From: an uncultured Collinsella sp.
Lineage (GTDB): Bacteria; Actinomycetota; Coriobacteriia; Coriobacteriales; Coriobacteriaceae
Assembly: GCA_902491395.1 (NCBI GenBank)
Contig: CABUHO010000024.1
Coordinates: 1 to 34,069 of the forward strand
DNA length: 34,069 bases
Direction of reading: 5' to 3'
How positions within the stretch are numbered: position 1 is the first letter of the stretch; every line of letters begins with the position of its first letter. Position numbers and translations under genes: made by a program. Shown in pieces: positions 24,682-30,888 of this stretch. The notes beneath the pieces were generated by a model. It had not been told where the DNA came from and ran no database searches. It saw only the letters and a list, made by a program, of their open reading frames with translations.

Positions 24682-25707
24682 ATGAAACAGTACACGGTTG
24701 CTATTTTGGGCGCGACGGGAGCCGTGGGCACCCAGATGCTCGAGTGCCTCAACGAGCAGGAGTTCCCGGTCGGCAAGCTCAAGCTGTTGGCAAGTGCACG
24801 CTCCGCGGGCAAGACCGTTGAGTTCCACGGCGAGCAGATCGTGATCGAAGAGGCTTGCCCCGAGGCCTTTGAGGGCTGCGACATCGTACTCGGCGCTGCC
24901 GGTGACGATATCGCCAAGGAGCTGCTGCCCGAGGCCGTCAAGCGCGGCGCCGTCGTGGTCGACAACAGCCACGCCTTCCGCATGGATCCCGAGGTGCCGC
25001 TGGTCGTGCCCGAGATCAACGCCGACGACATCAAGTGGCATCACGGTCTTATCGCCAATCCCAACTGTGCAACCATCATCGGTCTGGTTCCCACCTGGCC
25101 GCTGCATCAGCTCGCCGGCGTGAAGCGCATGATCGTTTCGACGTACCAGGCGGCTTCGGGCGCTGGTGCTCCCGGTATGGCCGAGCTTGAGGCCCAGCTG
25201 GCCGCCCTAGGTCGTGGCGAGGAGATTCCCGAGCCGCGCGCTTTTGCCGCCCAGCTGGCGAGCAACCTGATTCCGCAGATCGGCGGCGTCAAGGAGGAGG
25301 GCTTTACTTCCGAAGAGATGAAGCTGCAAAACGAAGGCCGCAAGATCATGCACCTGCCCGAGCTGCGCGTGAATTGCACCTGCGTGCGCGTGCCGGTGCC
25401 GCGCTCGCACTCCGAGAGCATTACGCTCGAGTTCGAGCGCGACATTACGGTCGAGGAGGCTCGTGCTGCGCTGTCTGCCGCTCCGGGCGTGAAGCTGGTT
25501 GACGACATGAGCGCCGAGGATGCGCACGACCGCTTCCCCATGCCGATGGATACGTCCGACCAGGACCTGATTTGGGTCGGCCGCGTGCGTCGCGACATCT
25601 CGAACCCCGAGGCCGCACGTGGCATCACCTTCTGGTGCTGCGGCGACCAAATCCGTAAGGGCGCGGCAACCAACGCCGTCCAGATTGCTAAGCTGCTCTG
25701 CGAGTAG
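24682..25707 (+). CDS. asd: Aspartate-semialdehyde dehydrogenase
   Basis: A 341-residue NADPH enzyme that reduces aspartyl phosphate, made by the upstream LysC, to aspartate semialdehyde. GATGAVG (10-16) binds the nucleotide, Cys129 in NPNCATI is the nucleophile, and the catalytic His lies in RVPVPRSHSES (about 248). Start at 24682 is supported by AAAGGGGGAAG just upstream; the frame is open for a further 51 codons upstream, but that part covers the terminator. With thrB and thrC nearby, the pathway lacks only homoserine dehydrogenase in this window. Confidence 0.96.
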   Translation: MKQYTVAILGATGAVGTQMLECLNEQEFPVGKLKLLASARSAGKTVEFHGEQIVIEEACPEAFEGCDIVLGAAGDDIAKELLPEAVKRGAVVVDNSHAFRMDPEVPLVVPEINADDIKWHHGLIANPNCATIIGLVPTWPLHQLAGVKRMIVSTYQAASGAGAPGMAELEAQLAALGRGEEIPEPRAFAAQLASNLIPQIGGVKEEGFTSEEMKLQNEGRKIMHLPELRVNCTCVRVPVPRSHSESITLEFERDITVEEARAALSAAPGVKLVDDMSAEDAHDRFPMPMDTSDQDLIWVGRVRRDISNPEAARGITFWCCGDQIRKGAATNAVQIAKLLCE

Positions 25708-25719
25708 TGCGACCTGTCC

Positions 25720-25849
25720 GGCGGGGGCCGGGCTTAGTTTTCAGAACGTCCTCGACCATGTGTGGCGCCTTGTCCTGCTCCTTCGGAGCCGCGGACAAGG
25801 CGCCACACTGGTCTGCGGAGTGTTCTGAAAACTAAGTCCGGCCCCCGCC
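25720..25849 (+). repeat. Long structured hairpin with GTCCTC/TGCGGA internal loop, copy 4
   Basis: Outer arms 25720-25747 and 25822-25849 match at 27 of 28 positions; the exception would be a G-U pair. Left loop strand: GTCCTC, GACCA, then T (25748-25759). Right: TGGTC, then TGCGGAGT (25809-25821). GACCA pairs with TGGTC. The inner stem is 16 bp, GTGTGGCGCCTTGTCC, and the tip is a GCTCC-TTC-GGAGC hairpin, as in copy 2. It lies 12 bases after asd. Confidence 0.85.
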
Positions 25850-26097
25850 TGCGGTGACTCGGCTGCGAGCGGCCTGCGATGGGGCCGTTGCTGGTTGGGG
25901 CCGTTGGGCTGATGTGGGGGCACGTGGCCGTTGCAGGCCCTGGTCCCGGCGGCGGCCCCGGCGCTTCGCGCCTGCCGCCTTGGGGGACTGCGGAGCGCGG
26001 CCGGCAGCTGCGGCGCTGTCGCGCCTGCTGCCTTGGGCGACTTTGGGGTCGATTGGGGTTGTCTGCACAATTCGCGGTATTATGTTGCGGAGTTTTG
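25850..26097. other. G-rich non-coding stretch with an imperfect 52-bp direct repeat
   Basis: No convincing gene is seen. Segments 25960-25989 and 26012-26042 resemble each other (GGCGC, CGCGCCTG, CTTGGG) at a 52-base offset. The strand is very G-rich. A promoter for ogt must lie near its end but is not clear: TATTATG at 26078-26085 is one weak candidate. Confidence 0.4.
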
Positions 26098-26110
26098 AAA
26101 GGAGCCGCTG

Positions 26111-26689
26111 GTGGTCACGACGACATTTGCCTCGCCTTTGGGCGAAATCTTGCTTGCCGCTGATGGCCGCGGTTTGACGGGGCTTTGGTTTGAGGGGCAG
26201 GAGCACTTTGGTTCCACGCTTCTCCGGGAAGACCCCGAACATGTTGAAGGCGCCGACGCGGTTTCCGGTACCGGTGGGATGTCTTCGGTGAGTCCGGCAA
26301 ATGGCGCGGCTTCTTCGGTGCTTGAGCGTTCTTGGGCTTGGCTGAATGCTTATTTTGCGGGGCAGGAGCCTCGGTTTACGCCGCCGTTGCATATGATCGG
26401 CACGGCGTTTCAGCGTGAAGTTTGGTTTGAACTGCTTTCAATTCCGCGTGGCGAGGTCGCTACGTATGGCGAGGTCGCCCAGCGTGTTGCGGCTCGACAT
26501 CGTGTGCCGGGAAACGAGGCACCCGTCGTGTCTCCTCGTGCGGTGGGGGCTGCGGTTGCGCGTAATCCCATTTCGATTATCGTGCCGTGCCATCGCGTAG
26601 TTGCCGCCGATGGTTCGCTCAACGGATATGCCGGCGGGCTTGACCGCAAGGAGTGGCTGCTTCGGCTTGAGGGCGCGTACGAGGAGTAA
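26111..26689 (+). CDS. ogt: Methylated-DNA--protein-cysteine methyltransferase
   Basis: A 192-residue suicide repair enzyme that moves an alkyl group from O6 of guanine to its own cysteine, Cys160 in IIVPCHRVV. The helix-turn-helix-like GEVATYGEVAQR (about 114-125) and the later GYAGGLDRKEWLL are also conserved. Residues about 40-70 are a low-complexity Gly/Ser/Ala insertion between the two domains, larger than usual. Start is a GTG at 26111 with AAAGGAG six bases upstream. There is no linked ada regulator. Confidence 0.92.
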   Translation: MVTTTFASPLGEILLAADGRGLTGLWFEGQEHFGSTLLREDPEHVEGADAVSGTGGMSSVSPANGAASSVLERSWAWLNAYFAGQEPRFTPPLHMIGTAFQREVWFELLSIPRGEVATYGEVAQRVAARHRVPGNEAPVVSPRAVGAAVARNPISIIVPCHRVVAADGSLNGYAGGLDRKEWLLRLEGAYEE

Positions 26690-26692
26690 CGC

Positions 26693-26772
26693 TCGAGCAC
26701 TTTGCATAACTAGGACGCCGTGAAAGGACGAGTCACTGTCCCTTCGCGCCCGGCATGCGTCAAAGCGCTCGA
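26693..26772. repeat. Inverted repeat after ogt
   Basis: TCGAGCACTTTG (26693-26704) and CAAAGCGCTCGA (26761-26772) are inverted, matching at 11 of 12 positions, with a smaller GGAC/GTCC hairpin between them. It begins four bases after the ogt stop. It may help end transcription or be a small repeat. Confidence 0.35.
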
Positions 26773-26835
26773 CACGTGCGCCTTAAGTTTGGCTAAGCCA
26801 CATCCTGCGTATTTAAAAACGCGCAGGTTGAGCAG

Positions 26836-26885
26836 CTAAGGCTGCGCTAAGGCGGTTGACGGTACGCTATCATCGGCAGTATCGA
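26836..26885 (+). promoter_or_regulatory. Promoter with direct repeats before the response regulator
   Basis: CTAAGGC occurs at 26836-26842 and again at 26847-26853, exactly 11 bases apart, just before TTGACG (26856-26861). TATCGA (26880-26885) follows at an 18-base spacing. Direct repeats one helical turn apart upstream of the -35 suit an OmpR-type regulator activating its own gene. GCAGC-TAAG-GCTGC is also an inverted repeat over the first copy. Confidence 0.5.
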
Positions 26886-26917
26886 AACCTGTAGAGCCAT
26901 GCGCCAAAGGAGCAACT

Positions 26918-27607
26918 ATGAAGCTGATGCTTGCCGAGGACGAACCTGGTCTCTCCCGCGCCCTCACCGCGATTCTTCAACATAGCGACTACGAGGTTGA
27001 CACCGCCCTCGACGGCTTGACGGCGCTCGAGAATCTACTCACCAACGATTACGACGCCGCAATCCTGGACATCATGATGCCCGGCATGGACGGCATCGAG
27101 GTGCTCAAGCGTACACGCGCCGCCGGAAAGCGACTGCCCATCATCATGCTCACGGCAAAAAGCGAGGTGTCCGATAAGGTCGAGGGCCTGGATGCCGGTG
27201 CCAACGATTACCTGACCAAGCCGTTTGCCGCCAAGGAACTGCTTGCGCGTATTCGTGCCATGACGCGTGCCGCGACGGCAATTGACGCCACGACGCTCAG
27301 CGTGGGTAACGTGCGCCTCGACACGGCGGCTTGCACGCTTGTGGGACCCTTGGGCGAGGAGCACCTGGCCAATCGCGAGTTTCAGCTTATGGAACTCTTT
27401 ATGCGCAACGCCGGCACGCGCATGCCCACTGAACGTCTGATGCTCGAGGTTTGGGGTGAGGACGCGCCCGAAGGCGCCAACGTGGTGTGGGTCTATATCT
27501 CGTACCTGCGCAAAAAGCTGACGGCGCTTGGTGCCAACGTTGCCATCCGCGCGTCGCGCAACCAGGGATATTCGCTCGAGGTTGTCGAGGAAGGAGAACG
27601 GGCGTGA
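26918..27607 (+). CDS. OmpR-family response regulator
   Basis: A 229-residue regulator: a receiver domain (1-120) with acidic residues AEDE (about 6-9), phosphorylation site Asp51 in LDIMMPG, a Thr about 78 and Lys about 100 in TKPF, then a winged helix (about 130-225) ending in RNQGYSLE. It is the partner of the histidine kinase gene that follows and overlaps it by four bases (GTGA). It probably regulates transporter genes, since similar pairs often precede a MacB/FtsX transporter; here the transporter begins 2.6 kb later, with a GyrI-like gene between. AAGGAG lies upstream of the ATG. Confidence 0.93.
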   Translation: MKLMLAEDEPGLSRALTAILQHSDYEVDTALDGLTALENLLTNDYDAAILDIMMPGMDGIEVLKRTRAAGKRLPIIMLTAKSEVSDKVEGLDAGANDYLTKPFAAKELLARIRAMTRAATAIDATTLSVGNVRLDTAACTLVGPLGEEHLANREFQLMELFMRNAGTRMPTERLMLEVWGEDAPEGANVVWVYISYLRKKLTALGANVAIRASRNQGYSLEVVEEGERA

Positions 27608-28983
27608 GCGTGCGCACGTGGTGCAAGCGCATGGCGGCGAAGCTCGGCATGGGTGTGGGCTCGGGTAATCCGGGGCGCGCCGATGCTGCCAGTGCAATGG
27701 GCCGTCGCCTGCGTCGTAAGTTCATCCTCGTTGCCATGGGCGCTGTGACCGTGGTGCTCACGCTCATCATCGCTGGCATCAACATTGTCAATTATTCGCA
27801 TGTTTGCAAGATGGCCGATGCACGACTGGACTATATCCTGGCAGGCAAGGATGGCATTGATGGGGAGGGCGAGCCTAAGACCGGTCCCGGTCAGGATGCG
27901 GTTGCCGGCAAGGTTGCTACCGGTAACCGGGCGGCCGTTCGCGATGTGCATTTTGAAGGCATGACGGCGGAGTCTCCCTTCGACACGCGCTACTTTACGG
28001 TGTCGATTGCCGGCGGGCAGGTGACCGATGTCAATACCGCCCGCATTGCCGCGGTGGGCGCCAAGCGTGCCGCCCGTATTGCCATGGGGCTGGATTCCAA
28101 GGGCCTGACCTCTGGGTTTTCTGGTAACTACCGCTATACGACCACAGCTCAAGGCGAAAAGACCACCTATGTGTTCGTGGACTGTTCGCGCGAGCTTGCA
28201 AGTTTCCATTCGTTTTTGAACGCGAGTGTGGCAATCAGCTGTATTGGCTGGCTGGCGGTGCTGGCAATTGTAACGGTCGCGTCGGGTGCCGTGATTCGAC
28301 CGATGGTCGAGAGCTACAGCAAGCAAAAGCGCTTTATTACCGATGCGAGCCACGAGATCAAGACGCCGCTGGCTGTAATTGACGCCGCCAATGAGGTACA
28401 AGAGATCGAGAGCGGCGAAAGTGAGTGGACGCAGAGCATTCACGAGCAGGTTGCGCGGCTGACGGCGCTCACGGAACGTCTAGTGTTTTTGGCACGTATG
28501 GACGAGGGCTCGGCGGGCTTTACCATGACATCGATCGATCTTTCGGAGGCCGTGGACAAGGCTGCGGCGCCGTTTGAATCGGTGGCGGTTTCGCGCGGCA
28601 AGCGTCTGTCGACGTCGATTGCGTGCGGCGTGCGGGCCCATGCCGATGCTGCGGCGGTGGCGCAGGTGGTTGAGCTGCTTCTGGACAACGCCACGCGCTA
28701 TGCGAGCGAGGGCAGCGTGATCGAGTTGAGTCTGCGCGCCGTTTCGCGCGGTGCGGGCAAAGGCTCGGCAGAGCTTGTCGTATCGAACGCTGTAGACGAG
28801 CTGCCCGAAGGCGACCTGGACCGATTGTTCGACCGCTTCTATCGTGCGGACGTGTCGCGCAGCTCCAAGACAGGCGGCTCGGGTGTGGGCCTATCCGTCG
28901 TGCGCGCCATCGCCGAGGCCCATGGCGGGAGCGCTTCTGTCTGCGGCCGCGGCAACCAGATCACCTTCACCGTCCGCTTCTAA
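27604..28983 (+). CDS. Sensor histidine kinase
   Basis: A 459-residue kinase with two membrane segments (about 40-63 and 207-231) around an extracellular sensor of about 145 residues. The cytoplasmic part has the H-box SHEIKTPLAVI (His250), the N-box LLLDNATRY (about 357-365) and the G-box GGSGVGLSVV. There is no HAMP domain of clear length. The external domain has no obvious family. Start at the GTG 27604 is taken from AAGGAG at 27591-27596 and from overlap with the regulator stop; the frame stays open upstream but there it runs through the regulator gene. It probably senses an envelope stress or peptide signal. Confidence 0.92.
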   Translation: MSVRTWCKRMAAKLGMGVGSGNPGRADAASAMGRRLRRKFILVAMGAVTVVLTLIIAGINIVNYSHVCKMADARLDYILAGKDGIDGEGEPKTGPGQDAVAGKVATGNRAAVRDVHFEGMTAESPFDTRYFTVSIAGGQVTDVNTARIAAVGAKRAARIAMGLDSKGLTSGFSGNYRYTTTAQGEKTTYVFVDCSRELASFHSFLNASVAISCIGWLAVLAIVTVASGAVIRPMVESYSKQKRFITDASHEIKTPLAVIDAANEVQEIESGESEWTQSIHEQVARLTALTERLVFLARMDEGSAGFTMTSIDLSEAVDKAAAPFESVAVSRGKRLSTSIACGVRAHADAAAVAQVVELLLDNATRYASEGSVIELSLRAVSRGAGKGSAELVVSNAVDELPEGDLDRLFDRFYRADVSRSSKTGGSGVGLSVVRAIAEAHGGSASVCGRGNQITFTVRF

Positions 28984-28984
28984 A

Positions 28985-29035
28985 ACCTGCCAAAAAGGGA
29001 CAAGTTTATTTTGGTAGGCTCTATCTGGGGAAACG
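28985..29035 (+). repeat. GGGACA hairpin repeat, copy downstream of the kinase
   Basis: ACCTGCCAAAA pairs with TTTTGGTAGG around AGGGACAAGTTTA, followed by a constant tail ending in TCTGGGGAAACG. Compared with the inverted copy at 30082-30132 the core and loop are nearly identical and stem differences are G-U tolerant. It starts four bases after the kinase stop and may end its transcript. Confidence 0.75.
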
Positions 29036-29061
29036 CCAGCGGAAGAGAGCGTGGGCTGAGG

Positions 29062-29163
29062 GTGCGTCCCAGCGTGACGCTGCGGAGTGGGACGCACTTT
29101 CCTCTTGGGGCGCCTAGCGGAAACTGCATCCCAGTTTGAGTCTTCAGAACGGGACGCAGTTTC
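29062..29163 (+). repeat. Two tandem GGGACGCA hairpins
   Basis: Hairpin 1: GTGCGTCCCA (29062-29071) with TGGGACGCAC (29088-29097). Hairpin 2: CTGCATCCC (29124-29132) with GGGACGCAG (29151-29159), flanked by AAA and TTT. Each is followed by TTTCC. The loops share GA..CT.C.GA, so they are related units. No gene is present in 28984-29271. Confidence 0.65.
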
Positions 29164-29271
29164 CCCTAGGGGATATAAGATGCGACGGGCCGCGTCAAGA
29201 TTATTACCGGACGGCCTAGGAGGCGGCTGGTTGGCTGGCTTAAAACCTAGCGCGTGAAATGACGCCCCACG

Positions 29272-29910
29272 CTATTCAGCGCGCTTGATAGGATGACGAA
29301 CCACTGTCTTAAGTTTCTCCGGTGCACATTTGCGTGGATCGGAGAGATAGATTTCGTGATGTAAACGGGCGTCTGAGAAGTCGGGGACATAGCCCTGCTC
29401 GGTCGCATATTCATGCACGGCGTCTACGGTTGCTGGCTCGTCGTCGTAGGGCCCGGTGTGCATGCATTGAACGCAGAGGCCCTCGTCAACTTTAAGCAGT
29501 TCGACGGCGGAAAAGTCTAGTTTCTTTTTGGTCGTGGCTTCCGCGACTGCCCAGTCAAAGTCATCTCGGGTGACGAAATCGGGCAGGCGGATGCACGAGA
29601 TAAAGTTGAAATTGTCCTTGCGTACATAATCGATGTCGCCGCTCGGGGATTCTTGCCACCAGAAACCCTCGAGCGGCGGTACCACAAAGTCGAAATAGCC
29701 CTCGATACTCCTTGAGCCTTTCTTTGACATCTTGACGGTATAGGCGATGCCGTAAAGTAGCGGCAGGGCGTTTTGATACTCGCCACCTTCGGTATTTGGG
29801 TCGCCCTTTCCGCGAACGGCAACGTAGCTCATAGGCGGGACAGTTACGATACTCGGCTTGCTTGCAGGTTTGTAGAGCTCCTTGCATTCCTTCTTAAAGT
29901 CGAACGCCAT
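29272..29910 (-). CDS. GyrI-like small-molecule-binding protein
   Basis: A 212-residue protein of the GyrI-like family (AraC-effector-binding fold). The conserved MSYVAVRGKGDPNTEGGEYQ (about 27-46) and later GPYDDEPATVDAVHEY segment are typical of the stand-alone subgroup. Known relatives bind drugs or hydrolyse reactive cyclopropane-type DNA alkylators; E. coli SbmC/GyrI protects gyrase and belongs to the SOS regulon. A perfect SOS box lies 57 bases upstream of the start here. GAAAGG lies eight bases before the ATG. It is transcribed opposite to its neighbours and lies between two inverted repeat copies. Exact activity is unknown. Confidence 0.85.
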   Translation of the reverse strand: MAFDFKKECKELYKPASKPSIVTVPPMSYVAVRGKGDPNTEGGEYQNALPLLYGIAYTVKMSKKGSRSIEGYFDFVVPPLEGFWWQESPSGDIDYVRKDNFNFISCIRLPDFVTRDDFDWAVAEATTKKKLDFSAVELLKVDEGLCVQCMHTGPYDDEPATVDAVHEYATEQGYVPDFSDARLHHEIYLSDPRKCAPEKLKTVVRHPIKRAE

Positions 29911-29966
29911 GTTGGCCGCCTTTCTGCGTATTGGCCTGCTTAGATAGTTGAATCATATCATAGAAA

Positions 29967-29980
29967 CGAACAGCTGTTCG
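29967..29980 (-). promoter_or_regulatory. LexA (SOS) box upstream of the GyrI-like gene
   Basis: CGAACAGCTGTTCG is a perfect palindrome that fits the CGAAC-N4-GTTCG SOS box of Actinobacteria and is close to the Gram-positive consensus. On the minus strand TATGAT, a good -10, follows 3 bases after the box, so LexA would block the promoter of the GyrI-like gene. Confidence 0.7.
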
Positions 29981-30081
29981 AATGATTTGGCTGACAGATT
30001 GAGATGCGTGCGTTGTGTTTGGCGGTCGGCCTGACCCCGTTGATGATTTCTCGGCCTCCCCGGCGCCCTATCTATAGCTGC

Positions 30082-30132
30082 CGTTTCCCCATATAAAACC
30101 TGCCAAAATAAACCTGTCCCTTTTTGGTAGGT
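30082..30132 (-). repeat. GGGACA hairpin repeat, inverted copy before the ABC transporter
   Basis: The reverse complement of 30082-30132 begins ACCTACCAAAAAGGGACAGG and ends ATGGGGAAACG, nearly the same as 28985-29035. The two copies face each other over 1.1 kb that contains the tandem hairpins and the GyrI-like gene. TAATAC (30141-30146), just past the repeat, is a weak -10 candidate for the ABC operon. Confidence 0.75.
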
Positions 30133-30181
30133 GGGAAATGGGTAATACTAAAGAGTTATCCGACCAGATGGGAATTAATCG

Positions 30182-30883
30182 ATGGCCTATATCGAATTCA
30201 AAGACGTCATCAAGGCATACGGCGAGGGCGATGCCCGCATCCACGCGCTCGACGGCGCGAGCTTTACGGTCGAGCGCGGCGAGCTCGCCATCATTTTGGG
30301 TGCTTCGGGTGCCGGCAAGACCACGGCCCTCAACATTCTGGGCGGCATGGACACAGCAACTTCTGGCACCGTGACGGTGGACGGGCGTGACGTGAGCTCT
30401 GCCAACGAGGCGCAGCTCGTGGAGTACCGCCGCGCCGACGTCGGCTTTGTCTTCCAGTTCTACAATTTGGTTCCTAACCTGACGGCGCTTGAGAACGTCG
30501 AACTCGCGGCGCAGATCTGCCCCGATTCGCTCGATGCCGAGCAAACGCTTCGTCAGGTTGGCCTGGGCGAGCGCCTGGGCAACTTTCCGGCGCAGCTTTC
30601 GGGCGGCGAGCAGCAGCGCGTGTCCATCGCCCGCGCGCTGGCCAAGAACCCCAAGCTGCTTTTGTGCGACGAGCCTACGGGTGCACTCGACTACAAAACC
30701 GGCAAGCAGATCTTGCAGCTGCTACAGGACACTTGCCGCAAGCAGGGCATTACGGTCATTATCATCACCCATAACTCTGCGCTGGCGCCCATGGCCGATC
30801 GCCTGATTCGCTTTAAGAGCGGCCGCGTGGAGAGCGAGACGGTCCAGCAAAATCCCGTGCCTATCGAGACGATCGAGTGGTAG
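30182..30883 (+). CDS. MacB/LolD-type ABC transporter ATPase
   Basis: A 233-residue ATPase. Walker A is GASGAGKTT (about 40-48), the signature LSGGEQQRVSIARAL (about 139-153), Walker B LLLCDEPTGALD (about 160-171), and the H-loop His lies in IITHNSALA. The LSGGEQQR signature and EPTGALD are typical of MacB, LolD and BceA-like transporters, which work mechanically on outer-facing substrates or peptides. The stop overlaps or adjoins the permease start. No strong ribosome-binding site is visible; GGGA at about 30170 is weak. It is probably under the two-component pair upstream. Confidence 0.94.
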   Translation: MAYIEFKDVIKAYGEGDARIHALDGASFTVERGELAIILGASGAGKTTALNILGGMDTATSGTVTVDGRDVSSANEAQLVEYRRADVGFVFQFYNLVPNLTALENVELAAQICPDSLDAEQTLRQVGLGERLGNFPAQLSGGEQQRVSIARALAKNPKLLLCDEPTGALDYKTGKQILQLLQDTCRKQGITVIIITHNSALAPMADRLIRFKSGRVESETVQQNPVPIETIEW

Positions 30884-30888
30884 CGCCC

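Noticed and set aside
27487..27603. Upstream extension of the histidine kinase
   Set aside because: The extension lies in another frame inside the regulator gene; the GTG start with a good ribosome-binding site explains the data.
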